From assembly GCA_910587495.1 (NCBI GenBank), contig CAJUMT010000066.1, forward strand, positions 1 through 15,855: a stretch of 15,855 nt of DNA, in the 5' to 3' direction. This DNA comes from an uncultured Lachnospiraceae bacterium. Lineage in GTDB: Bacteria > Bacillota_A > Clostridia > Lachnospirales > Lachnospiraceae. This document shows positions 1 to 6,635 of the stretch, piece by piece. A program made the position numbers and the translations under genes. The notes below the pieces were generated by a model. It had not been told where the DNA came from and searched no databases. It saw only the letters and a program-made list of their open reading frames with translations. Each line of letters starts with the position of its first letter. The stretch's first letter is position 1.

Positions 1-44
1 TTTTTCGGATCAGCGAAAAACTCCTCAATGGAGAACAGGGCCAT
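1..44 (-). CDS. Possible 5' end of a further gene, cut by the window edge
   Basis: An ATG at 42-44 (minus strand) opens a frame that stays open to the window edge and reads MALFSIEEFFADPK. An in-frame TAG lies two codons upstream, so this is the earliest possible start. The ribosome binding site is poor: AGGG sits only one base before the ATG, and the ATG lies in the loop of a 5-bp hairpin (37-41 with 45-49). Fourteen codons are too few to recognise a family. The Spo0A-box-like sites just upstream make a gene start here plausible. It may also be chance, because the same bases contain CTCC-N5-GGAG followed by TTTTT, a possible weak terminator for ychF. Confidence 0.25.
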   Translation of the reverse strand, partial: MALFSIEEFFADPK

Positions 45-72
45 GCCCTAACAACTAAAGTTTATCGTCTTA

Positions 73-90
73 TTTCGACAAACTTCGACA
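73..90 (-). promoter_or_regulatory. Tandem Spo0A-box-like sites
   Basis: Two copies of TGTCGAA, at 74-80 and 84-90 on the minus strand, lie exactly 10 bp apart, about one helical turn. The copy nearer the left edge reads TTTGTCGAAA with its flanks, a very good match to the known Spo0A box (core TGTCGAA). They lie downstream of the ychF stop and would face a gene starting near position 44. A GATAAA hexamer (4/6 to a -10) follows. Spo0A is universal in spore formers, which agrees with the CotJC-like gene in this window. The matches are seen directly; Spo0A binding is inferred. Confidence 0.45.
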
Positions 91-107
91 TTATTCCCTT
101 AATATCC

Positions 108-1208
108 CTATACGTTGAACAAAAACTCGATCACATCACCGTCTTTTACCACATATTCTTTGCCTTCGCTGCCCACAAGTCCTTTAGCTCGGGCCGCAGC
201 TATGGAACCGCAGTCCAATAGATCCTGATAATTGACCACTTCCGCCCGTATAAAGCCCCTCTCAAAATCTGAATGTATCTTGCCTGCTGCCTGAGGCGCT
301 TTCATGCCTTCTTTGATGGTCCAGGCGCGGGTTTCCTTTTCTCCGGCGGTCAGATAGCTGATCAGGCCAAGAAGGTGATAGCTGGCCTGTATAAGTTTGT
401 CAAGTCCTGACTGCTTAATCCCCAGGTCTTCTAAAAACATCTTTTTCTCATCTTCATCCAATTCGGATATCTCTTGCTCGATCTGTGCGCAGATTACAAA
501 CACTCCGCTTTTCTCCGAAGCGGCATGCTCGCGTACAGATTTGACATATGAATTAGATGCTCCGTCATCTGCCAAATCATCTTCCGATACGTTGGCGGCG
601 AAGATCACCGGCTTACCGGTCAACAGATTAAAAGAATCCAGCCACTCCTGTTCTTCCTCATCCTCAATCCTGTCAAATGTTCTTGCTGTGTTGCCCTGTT
701 CCAGATGTGCCTTAACCCTTTGCATCAGTTCCAACTCTTTTGCCAGCACTTTGTCATTCTTGGCTCCCCTAGCAGTCTTGGCAATCCTGCGCTCCAGGAT
801 TTCAATATCTGAAAAGATCAATTCCAGGTTGATCGTTTCAATGTCCCTAAGAGGGTCCACGCTTCCGTCCACATGAACCACATTGGCATCCTCAAAACAA
901 CGTACCACATGGATAATCGCATCTACTTCCCGAATATTGGCCAAAAACTGATTGCCCAGACCCTCGCCTTTGGACGCGCCTTTTACCAGTCCTGCAATAT
1001 CCACAAATTCAATGACTGCAGGAGTTACTTTCGCAGAGTCATACAAAGCCGCAAGTTTCCCCAGGCGTTCGTCAGGAACCGCAACCACGCCCACATTGGG
1101 ATCAATGGTGCAGAAAGGATAATTGGCGGATTCCGCCCCCGCTTTGGTCAAGGAATTAAAAAGCGTACTTTTGCCTACATTCGGCAGGCCGACTATACCT
1201 AGTTTCAT
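108..1208 (-). CDS. ychF: Redox/translation-associated GTPase-family ATPase YchF (OLA1 type)
   Basis: This 366-aa protein is a complete YchF, a universally conserved Obg-related P-loop NTPase that binds ribosomes and is linked to stress responses. The P-loop GLPNVGKST is at residues 7-15 and the switch region DIAGLVKGASKGEG at about 70-83. The base-recognition motif is NVSE (206-209) rather than NKxD, the change known to make this family prefer ATP over GTP. A predicted coiled-coil-rich segment lies around 130-190, and a C-terminal TGS domain around 280-364 ends in EFLFNV. Length is typical. The start is the ATG at 1206-1208, with AAAGGAG about 12 bases upstream, slightly long spacing. The gene follows rseP by 37 bp with no terminator visible between them, so it may be cotranscribed with the cluster upstream. 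Confidence 0.97.
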   Translation of the reverse strand: MKLGIVGLPNVGKSTLFNSLTKAGAESANYPFCTIDPNVGVVAVPDERLGKLAALYDSAKVTPAVIEFVDIAGLVKGASKGEGLGNQFLANIREVDAIIHVVRCFEDANVVHVDGSVDPLRDIETINLELIFSDIEILERRIAKTARGAKNDKVLAKELELMQRVKAHLEQGNTARTFDRIEDEEEQEWLDSFNLLTGKPVIFAANVSEDDLADDGASNSYVKSVREHAASEKSGVFVICAQIEQEISELDEDEKKMFLEDLGIKQSGLDKLIQASYHLLGLISYLTAGEKETRAWTIKEGMKAPQAAGKIHSDFERGFIRAEVVNYQDLLDCGSIAAARAKGLVGSEGKEYVVKDGDVIEFLFNV

Positions 1209-1245
1209 AACAATCTATATCTCCTTTATCTTCAAAAATCTTTTA

Positions 1246-2280
1246 TCATGCCTGGAAAAAAACATGTCGGATATCGTTAAACAGCACGACTACCATAAGC
1301 CCCATTAAAAGGACGAATCCCAGGAAATGTACCATGCTTTCTTTTTCCTGGGGGACTGCTTTTCCCCGGATAGCCTCAAGCAGTAAAAACACCAGTCGCC
1401 CGCCGTCCAGAGCAGGGATCGGAAGCAAGTTCATAACGCCTAAGTTTACGGACAAAAGAACAGACATCATCACCATACTAAGGACCACATAATACCAGCC
1501 GTCCGCCCGGTTGGCCTCATAAGTGTCCCCGATGGCGTCCACGATACCTACAGGACCAGACATATCATCGATGCCTGCCCGACCGCGCACCAACGCCATA
1601 AGGCTCTCTATCGTGGCTTTCAGCCAGTAACGAAGCTCCGCCACACTGTATTTTAATACCTGAATAACATTTCCTTTGACCCGTACAGTCGCTTTCTCAA
1701 AACCGTAGTGGTAATAGCCGCTATCGTCCTGCACAGGCCGCAAAGTCACTGTATGCTCCTCGCCGCCTCTTCGATAGGTCACTTCCGCCACGGCCCCCTG
1801 ATATATACTGTTATACAAACTGACTTCCCGATACACATATACTCTGCTCCCGCCAATCTTTACAAGCTCATCGCCGTTTTGCATGCCTGCTTCGGCAGCC
1901 GGATAACCAGGGGTTACATCCACAACCGTGTCGTCATATCCTAAATTAGCCACAAGAATGGATGAGAGAACAAACGCCAGTATAAAATTAAAGACAGGGC
2001 CTGCCGCCACTACCGCAATCCGTGCGCCTACGGATTTACTGCCAAATGAACCCTCTTCTTCGCTTTCTTCGTCTTCCCCCACCATCATGCAGGAGCCTCC
2101 AAAAGGCAGCAGTTTAAGAGAATAACGTGTACTGCCCCACACATGGCTTAAAAGCCTGGGACCCATACCTACAGAAAATTCTGTAACCGTGATTTTATTA
2201 TATTTTGCCAGCAAAAAATGTCCCAATTCATGTACAATCACAATGACACTGAAAATCAAAAGTGCCAGAATAATACTCAA
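1246..2280 (-). CDS. rseP: RIP (site-2) zinc metalloprotease RseP/RasP
   Basis: A 344-aa intramembrane protease that cuts membrane-anchored regulators such as anti-sigma factors and signal peptide remnants. The first membrane helix carries the zinc-binding HELGH at residues 17-21. A PDZ domain spans about 115-185 (region GYPAAEAGMQNGDELVKIGG). The second active-site motif, LDGG, is at 291-294 inside NLLPIPALDGGRLVF. Hydrophobic segments at about 90-112, 263-300 and 318-338 complete the membrane core. The start is a TTG at 2278-2280 preceded by AGGTGG; this gives the standard N-terminus with the HELGH in helix 1. Only one base separates it from the dxr stop codon, so the two are very likely translationally coupled. 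Residues 69-77 form a short acidic loop (EDEESEEEG). Confidence 0.96.
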   Translation of the reverse strand: MSIILALLIFSVIVIVHELGHFLLAKYNKITVTEFSVGMGPRLLSHVWGSTRYSLKLLPFGGSCMMVGEDEESEEEGSFGSKSVGARIAVVAAGPVFNFILAFVLSSILVANLGYDDTVVDVTPGYPAAEAGMQNGDELVKIGGSRVYVYREVSLYNSIYQGAVAEVTYRRGGEEHTVTLRPVQDDSGYYHYGFEKATVRVKGNVIQVLKYSVAELRYWLKATIESLMALVRGRAGIDDMSGPVGIVDAIGDTYEANRADGWYYVVLSMVMMSVLLSVNLGVMNLLPIPALDGGRLVFLLLEAIRGKAVPQEKESMVHFLGFVLLMGLMVVVLFNDIRHVFFQA

Positions 2281-2281
2281 T

Positions 2282-3424
2282 CTACCACCTGCTTTCTATC
2301 ATTTCATATGTCCAGGCTTCTGTTTGAAGAATCTCTTCCACTGACGGAGACTCTATGACTTTATGACTCGACATACATATTTCTATCATCTTTGGTATAT
2401 CCAAAAAACCGATTTTACGCTGTAAAAATAATGCCACTGCCCGTTCATTTGCCGCATTATAAACAGTGGGGAGGCTTCCTCCCGCCGCAGCCGCGTCAAA
2501 GGCAAGGCGAAGCCCCGGAAAATTCTCCATATCCGGCTCCTCAAAAGTAATCTCTTTCATCTTCCAAAAGTCCAGCCGGTCGCCTTTCAGCATCCGCCTG
2601 TCCGGATAATACAGTGCATACTGGATAGGTAACTTCATATCCGGCGTGCCAAGCTGCGCAATCACGGCTCCGTCCACGAACTCTACCATGGAATGAATGA
2701 TGCTTTTAGGCTGCACCACAATCTGAATATCTTTGGGTTCCACGCCAAAAAGCCAGCGCGCTTCCATCATCTCAAGACCTTTATTCACCAAAGTAGCAGA
2801 GTCTATGGTAATCTTCTTTCCCATGGACCAGTTCGGATGTTTTAAAGCGTCTTCCACCTGTACGTTTTTAAGTTCCTCCTTTTTCTTTCCTCTAAAAGGA
2901 CCGCCGGAAGCAGTTAAAAGAATTTTACTAAGCTGTTCTTTATTCTCTCCATGCAGACATTGAAAGATTGCACTGTGTTCACTGTCCACTGGCAGGATCT
3001 TTACGTTGCATTCCTTCGCCAAAGGCATAATAATATGTCCCGCTGTTACCAATGTTTCTTTGTTGGCCAGCGCGATATCTTTTCCCGCCTGCATGGCGGC
3101 GCTCGTGGGACGAATGCCGATCATACCGACAATGGCCGTCACCAAAATATCCGATGCGGACTGCGTGGCCGTCTCCAGAAGTCCATCCATTCCGGAAACC
3201 ACCTTGACATCCAAATCCGCGACCCTGACCCTAAGTTCAGCCGCTTTGTCCTCTTCCCATACAGCCGCAAGAGACGGATGAAACTCTCTGATCTGAGCCT
3301 CCAAAAGAACTATATTGGAGCCTGCTGCCAGGGCAGTGACTTCCAGATCCTTGTTAGCGCGCACAATTTCCAATGTCTGGGTCCCGATGGAACCGGTGGA
3401 ACCCAATATCGCTATTTTTTTCAT
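2282..3424 (-). CDS. dxr: 1-deoxy-D-xylulose 5-phosphate reductoisomerase
   Basis: Dxr (IspC) converts DXP to 2-C-methyl-D-erythritol 4-phosphate with NADPH, the first committed step of the MEP isoprenoid pathway in the cytoplasm. Seen directly: NADPH-binding GSTGSIG at residues 8-14, metal ligands in DSEH (D147, E149), the flexible-loop region ASGGPFRG (172-179) and NKGLE with E218. The 380-aa length is typical. I chose the ATG at 3422-3424, starting MKKIAILGST, because AGGGGAAAT lies at the right distance and family members start here. The open frame continues 14 codons further up, but only into the intergenic repeat element. This supplies precursors for UppS, two genes upstream in the cluster. 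Confidence 0.97.
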   Translation of the reverse strand: MKKIAILGSTGSIGTQTLEIVRANKDLEVTALAAGSNIVLLEAQIREFHPSLAAVWEEDKAAELRVRVADLDVKVVSGMDGLLETATQSASDILVTAIVGMIGIRPTSAAMQAGKDIALANKETLVTAGHIIMPLAKECNVKILPVDSEHSAIFQCLHGENKEQLSKILLTASGGPFRGKKKEELKNVQVEDALKHPNWSMGKKITIDSATLVNKGLEMMEARWLFGVEPKDIQIVVQPKSIIHSMVEFVDGAVIAQLGTPDMKLPIQYALYYPDRRMLKGDRLDFWKMKEITFEEPDMENFPGLRLAFDAAAAGGSLPTVYNAANERAVALFLQRKIGFLDIPKMIEICMSSHKVIESPSVEEILQTEAWTYEMIESRW

Positions 3425-3443
3425 TATATTTCCCCTATTATTA

Positions 3444-3542
3444 TTCCGCTGCAGCCCCTCTCTCACCCAACTAATGAATCAATTCCCGGACGCCTTCCAG
3501 CGTCCACTCTCTCATCTGGGTTCTGTCCGGGCTTTTGCTGTT
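3444..3542 (-). repeat. Structured intergenic element, copy A (cdsA-dxr gap)
   Basis: This ~99-nt element fills almost the whole gap between cdsA and dxr, starting 2 nt after the cdsA stop. A second copy lies between pyrH and frr. On the minus strand it opens with AACAGC..AAGCC and closes with GGCTGCAGCGGAA. Nested pairings are visible: AGCCC (3529-3533) with GGGCT (3453-3457); ACCCA (3517-3521) with TGGGT (3465-3469); GATGA (3512-3516) with TCATT (3473-3477); and a perfect hairpin GGACGC/GCGTCC (3488-3493, 3500-3505). The ends match copy B closely while helix bases differ in compensating ways, suggesting an RNA structure or a dispersed repeat. I do not recognise it as a named riboswitch or leader. 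Confidence 0.7.
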
Positions 3543-3544
3543 TT

Positions 3545-4366
3545 TCAAGTCAGTAAAATTGCAAGAATATAGATCATCGGTGCTGTCACAATCACACTGT
3601 CAAAACGATCCAGAATACCGCCATGACCCGGAATCAGATTGCCGTAATCTTTGATATTATGCTGCCGTTTTACCGCGGATGCAGCCAGGTCCCCAATCTG
3701 GGACGCTATCGCCCCTGCCGCGCAGATTAATACATATACCCATATGACCGCACCTGTAAGCGCCGCATAAATTCCACCCAGAACCGCCGCACCCACGACA
3801 CCTCCAACAGCGCCTTCTTTTGATTTCTTTGGACTAAGCTCAGGTGCCAGTTTATGTTTTCCCAAAAGCATCCCGCTTAAATAAGCAAAAGTGTCGCATC
3901 CCCAGGAGCAGAAGAAAATCAGCCATACAAGATATAAACCGCCATTCAACATACGGGTTTGATAGATAAAACTCAGCATTACCGGTATATAAACAATCCC
4001 AAAAAAGACCGCTGTCACCTGCCCTGTATCATACTTGGGAAAAGTAAATACATATACGCCCAGTATCAGCAAAAACACCACTGGCAACACCAGCCATTTA
4101 AGTTCCGGATCCAACAATACGCCGTCACCGACAGCACTTTCCGTCACCATCTGAAGTATGACAAACCACAGTGTTGCTCCGATCAGGCCGATCCATCCAA
4201 GCCCCCGGCCAATCCTTAAGCCAAACACCTTATAATATTCATCCAGCCCTATATAACCAATCAGCGCCACAAAAAAACCAAGTGTCCAGCTTCCAAGCCA
4301 GCAAGCTCCGACCGTTATAAGCACCAGTACAACACCGCTAAGCAGTCTTGTCAGAAAAGATTTCAT
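3545..4366 (-). CDS. cdsA: Phosphatidate cytidylyltransferase
   Basis: A 273-aa integral membrane enzyme that makes CDP-diacylglycerol from phosphatidic acid and CTP, the branch point for bacterial phospholipids. The protein is mostly hydrophobic, with about eight apparent membrane segments. The family signature runs from about residue 230 to 256: SAVKR, then KD, then PGHGGILDRFD, containing the conserved metal-binding aspartates. Length is normal. The start ATG (4364-4366) lies 5 bases after the uppS stop, and AAAGGG at the end of uppS serves as its ribosome binding site, so translation is probably coupled. It is followed at once by repeat element copy A. Confidence 0.97.
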   Translation of the reverse strand: MKSFLTRLLSGVVLVLITVGACWLGSWTLGFFVALIGYIGLDEYYKVFGLRIGRGLGWIGLIGATLWFVILQMVTESAVGDGVLLDPELKWLVLPVVFLLILGVYVFTFPKYDTGQVTAVFFGIVYIPVMLSFIYQTRMLNGGLYLVWLIFFCSWGCDTFAYLSGMLLGKHKLAPELSPKKSKEGAVGGVVGAAVLGGIYAALTGAVIWVYVLICAAGAIASQIGDLAASAVKRQHNIKDYGNLIPGHGGILDRFDSVIVTAPMIYILAILLT

Positions 4367-4371
4367 CGCTT

Positions 4372-5064
4372 TTACCCTTTCACTCCACCATACCGGCGAT
4401 CTCTCAGGTTATATTTTTCAATAGCTTTTGTAAGTTCCTCCTTATCAAAATCCGGCCACGGCAAATCTGTAAAATAAAATTCCGTATAAGCAAGCTGCCA
4501 CATAAGATAATTAGACAATCGCAATTCTCCGCTGGTACGAATCAAAAGATCCGGGTCAGGAATCCCTCCCGTATCCAGATGAGCCGAAATCACTTCTTCC
4601 GTAATATTCTCCGGCAGAATTCCTTCTTCTGCGATCTTCCGCACCGCCCGGCAGATCTCATCCCTGCTTCCATAATTGATGGCAATCGTAAAATTCAGGC
4701 CGTCCTGGTCTGCAGATTCCTTCTCTAATCTGGCTATGCTTTCCTGAATATCTTCTGCCAATCCTGTTTTGTCTCCGATCACGCGCACGCGCATATGATT
4801 TTTCTTCGCTGTTTTCACACAGGTCTTCATATAGTTGCGAAGAAGCGTCATCAAAGCATCTACTTCCTCTTTTGAGCGTTTCCAGTTTTCCGTGGAAAAT
4901 GCATAGACTGTTAGATATTTGATCCCCATATGATATGCATCTTCACAAATACGCTCCACATTTTTGGCGCCCTGTACATGACCGTAATTTCTAGGCATCC
5001 CTTTCGCTTTTGCCCAGCGCCCGTTTCCGTCCAGTATGATCGCCACATGTTGCGGAACCTTCAT
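4372..5064 (-). CDS. uppS: Isoprenyl (undecaprenyl) diphosphate synthase
   Basis: A cis-prenyltransferase of 230 aa that extends farnesyl diphosphate with isopentenyl units to undecaprenyl diphosphate, the lipid carrier for peptidoglycan and wall polymers. The N-terminal catalytic motif LDGNGRWAK is present with Asp12, as are FSTENW, LIRTSGELRLSN and the C-terminal WPDF region typical of the family. Two candidate ATGs exist, at 5079 and 5064. I chose 5064 (MKVPQHVAIILDG) because GGAGG lies 8 bases upstream and family members begin near here; the upstream ATG adds only five residues (MEDCF) and has a weaker site. It follows frr after a hairpin and sits 5 bases before cdsA. Confidence 0.96.
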   Translation of the reverse strand: MKVPQHVAIILDGNGRWAKAKGMPRNYGHVQGAKNVERICEDAYHMGIKYLTVYAFSTENWKRSKEEVDALMTLLRNYMKTCVKTAKKNHMRVRVIGDKTGLAEDIQESIARLEKESADQDGLNFTIAINYGSRDEICRAVRKIAEEGILPENITEEVISAHLDTGGIPDPDLLIRTSGELRLSNYLMWQLAYTEFYFTDLPWPDFDKEELTKAIEKYNLRDRRYGGVKG

Positions 5065-5104
5065 AAAACAGTCCTCCATCTTCTTTTCTTCCTATATCAG
5101 AAAC

Positions 5105-5129
5105 AGGCAGATGCCCGGGGCACCTGCCT
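5105..5129 (-). terminator. Strong hairpin between frr and uppS (possible partial terminator)
   Basis: An almost perfect inverted repeat: AGGCAGGTGCCC (5118-5129) and GGGCATCTGCCT (5105-5116) on the minus strand, 12 pairs with one G-T wobble; in practice the loop would open to 3-5 nt. It lies about 20 bases after the frr stop and 40 bases before the uppS start. The following sequence, GTTTCTGATA, has only a short T stretch. It may therefore attenuate, mark a processing site or stabilise the pyrH-frr mRNA 3' end rather than stop transcription fully. Confidence 0.5.
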
Positions 5130-5150
5130 TCTCTTCGGTCTGCCTGCCAA

Positions 5151-5705
5151 TCATACGGTCATGATTTCTTTTGTTTTCTCTTCAATGGCCTTATCGATCT
5201 GCTCAATATATTTATCCGTAAGCTTTTGAATCTTTGTTTCTAAAAGCTTCTGATCGTCTTCCGTCAGCTCGTTGTTCTTATTCTGCTTCTTGAACGTCTC
5301 GTTGGCATCCCTGCGGATATTGCGGATAGCTACCTTTGCGTCATCACCTTTTTTCTTCACGTCCTTGGAGAGGACTTTACGCCTTTCCTCTGTAAGTTCC
5401 GGAAATACCAGACGAATAGCCGAGCCGTCATTCGTTGGATTGATGCCGAGATCGGAAGTCATGATAGCTTTCTCGATCTCCTTGATCATCTTCTTCTCCC
5501 AAGGCTGAATCAGGATGATACGAGCCTCCGGCACAGATATGTTACCCACCTGCTGCAACGGGGTCGGTGTGCCGTAGTAGTCTACTTTGATCTTATCCAG
5601 CACATGGGGATTTGCACGTCCTGCGCGGATCGATGCATAGTCCTGCAGTAAAACATCATAGGATTTGCTCATCTTGCTCTCAAACGGTTGTAATTTTTCT
5701 TCCAT
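5151..5705 (-). CDS. frr: Ribosome recycling factor
   Basis: A 184-aa cytoplasmic protein that, with EF-G, splits the post-termination ribosome. It shows the family's long charged helices and conserved stretches such as SIRAGRANPHVLDKI, VDYYGTPTPLQQ and GINPTNDGSAIRL, and it is the usual length. I start it at the ATG at 5703-5705 (MEEKLQPFESKMSKS), which has GAGAGGAA upstream. The frame stays open for 47 more codons towards pyrH, but that part is translation of the intergenic element and has no family similarity. In the standard cluster frr follows pyrH, as here, though with an unusually long 133-bp gap. Confidence 0.96.
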   Translation of the reverse strand: MEEKLQPFESKMSKSYDVLLQDYASIRAGRANPHVLDKIKVDYYGTPTPLQQVGNISVPEARIILIQPWEKKMIKEIEKAIMTSDLGINPTNDGSAIRLVFPELTEERRKVLSKDVKKKGDDAKVAIRNIRRDANETFKKQNKNNELTEDDQKLLETKIQKLTDKYIEQIDKAIEEKTKEIMTV

Positions 5706-5723
5706 ACTGTATAGGTTCCTCTC

Positions 5724-5745
5724 TATTATAGTTCTTATTATAGTT
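5724..5745 (-). repeat. Tandem 12-bp repeat with TATAAT in each copy, before frr
   Basis: AACTATAATA occurs twice, 12 bp apart (5736-5745 and 5724-5733), between repeat element B and the frr ribosome binding site. Each copy contains a perfect TATAAT, but no acceptable -35 lies 16-18 bp upstream of either. It could be an extra promoter for frr or simply A/T-rich leader. Confidence 0.5.
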
Positions 5746-5839
5746 CCGCTACAGCCTTCCCGATGCCCGGCACTAGATGGAATCCCGAGCGCCTCCGCGT
5801 CCGCAAATCCATCTGGGCATCGTACAGGCTTCCGCTGTT
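5744..5839 (-). repeat. Structured intergenic element, copy B (pyrH-frr gap)
   Basis: This ~96-nt element starts within the pyrH stop codon and ends before frr. It shares with copy A the opening AACAGC..AAGCC, the internal CCCAGATG, GGACGC and CGGGA blocks, and the closing GGCTGTAGCGGAA. Helices on the minus strand: AGCCT (5826-5830) with AGGCT (5753-5757); GATGCCC (5815-5821) with GGGCATC (5762-5768); AGATGGA (5808-5814) with TCCATCT (5775-5781); and an imperfect GGACGC/GCGCTC top. The second and third helices stack into 14 pairs interrupted by a 6-nt bulge. The outer pair T-A here is C-G in copy A, which preserves pairing. Confidence 0.7.
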
Positions 5840-6534
5840 TACACAACTACTTTTGTCCCTGTATATTTGCCCTGGAGCGCATGAAGAATGCTTTCCTCTT
5901 CGTTCAGTCCAAACACAATCATGGGCATTTTATTTTCCATACACATAATAGACGCAGTCAGATCCATTACGCCCAATTTTTTGTCAATGACTTCCTGAAT
6001 GGAAATCTCGTCATATTTCTTCGCGTCCGGATTCAGTTTCGGGTCGCTGTCATAAACGCCGTCCACTGCCTTAGCCAACAGAATGACATCTGCCTCAATC
6101 TCAATGGCGCGCAGCGTCGTGGTCGTATCCGTGGAAAAATACGGATGCCCCGTCCCGCCTGCAAAGAATGTCACCACGCCTCGCTCCAGGCATTCTACCG
6201 CCGCGTCTTTAGTAAACATCTCTGCCATAGGGCCGCAGGTAAACGGTGTAAAGACCTTTGTCTTCATCCCCGCGCTCCGGAAAATCTCAGATACATAAAT
6301 ACAGTTCATAACTGTGGCCAACATGCCGATCTGATCAGATTTGGCGCGGTCTATATGCTTGCTGGTCCTGCCTCTCCAGAAGTTGCCTCCGCCAATCACG
6401 ATCCCCACCTGAATGCCGTCGTCCACAGCTGCTTTCACCTGTTCTGCCACCCTCATACAGGTAGCTTCGTCAAACCCTGTGTGTTTATCTCCTGCAAGGG
6501 CTTCGCCGCTTAATTTCAAAAGAACACGTTTCAT
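5839..6534 (-). CDS. pyrH: UMP kinase
   Basis: A 231-aa hexameric bacterial UMP kinase of the amino-acid-kinase fold, phosphorylating UMP to UDP with ATP in pyrimidine supply. Visible motifs: N-terminal KLSGEAL (7-13), GGGNFWRG (48-55), GTGHPYFSTDTTTTLRA (127-143) and AVDGVYDSDPK (156-166). Length and start are standard: ATG at 6532-6534 with AGAGGT 9 bases upstream. In many Firmicutes pyrH follows rpsB and tsf; here it follows dtd instead, with its own putative promoter in the gap. Element B begins at its stop codon. Confidence 0.97.
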   Translation of the reverse strand: MKRVLLKLSGEALAGDKHTGFDEATCMRVAEQVKAAVDDGIQVGIVIGGGNFWRGRTSKHIDRAKSDQIGMLATVMNCIYVSEIFRSAGMKTKVFTPFTCGPMAEMFTKDAAVECLERGVVTFFAGGTGHPYFSTDTTTTLRAIEIEADVILLAKAVDGVYDSDPKLNPDAKKYDEISIQEVIDKKLGVMDLTASIMCMENKMPMIVFGLNEEESILHALQGKYTGTKVVV

Positions 6535-6592
6535 AATTTTATACCTCTTTTAACCAGACGCAGGCTTTCTGCTGCCCACCGCCGTTTTAAAT

Positions 6593-6620
6593 ATTATAAC
6601 ATAATCTTCCAAAATAGCAA
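6593..6620 (-). promoter_or_regulatory. Putative sigma-A promoter for the pyrH cluster
   Basis: On the minus strand TTGCTA (6615-6620) and a perfect TATAAT (6593-6598) are 16 bp apart, in the dtd-pyrH gap. This would give a leader of about 50 nt. The leader contains CAGCAGAAAGCC, which resembles the opening of the intergenic elements. No terminator is seen after dtd, so read-through from maf-dtd is also likely. Confidence 0.5.
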
Positions 6621-6635
6621 ACAGATTTATCCTCT

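Noticed and set aside
1..20. TTTTTCG-N6-CGAAAAA palindrome at the left edge
   Set aside because: It is short, at the window edge, and could be a terminator arm or chance; without flanking sequence nothing can be claimed.
3425..3466. 14-residue N-terminal extension of dxr
   Set aside because: It starts inside the intergenic element; the ATG at 3424 has AGGGGAAAT upstream and gives the standard MKKIAILGSTGSIG start.
2951..3556. Plus-strand frame of 201 aa opposite dxr
   Set aside because: Antisense to a confident conserved gene, with no recognisable domain; composition fits a shadow frame.
5744..5839. T-box or known riboswitch in the pyrH-frr gap
   Set aside because: No T-box consensus (AGGGTGG...GCGG), no specifier loop, no terminator, and no match to riboswitch cores I know.
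5706..5846. 47-residue N-terminal extension of frr
   Set aside because: The frame is open, but it reads through the structured element, has no family similarity, and the internal ATG at 5705 has a good ribosome binding site and the usual family start.
5665..6513. Plus-strand frame of 282 aa opposite pyrH and the frr start
   Set aside because: Antisense to pyrH, His/Cys/Arg-rich shadow composition, no domain and no promoter.
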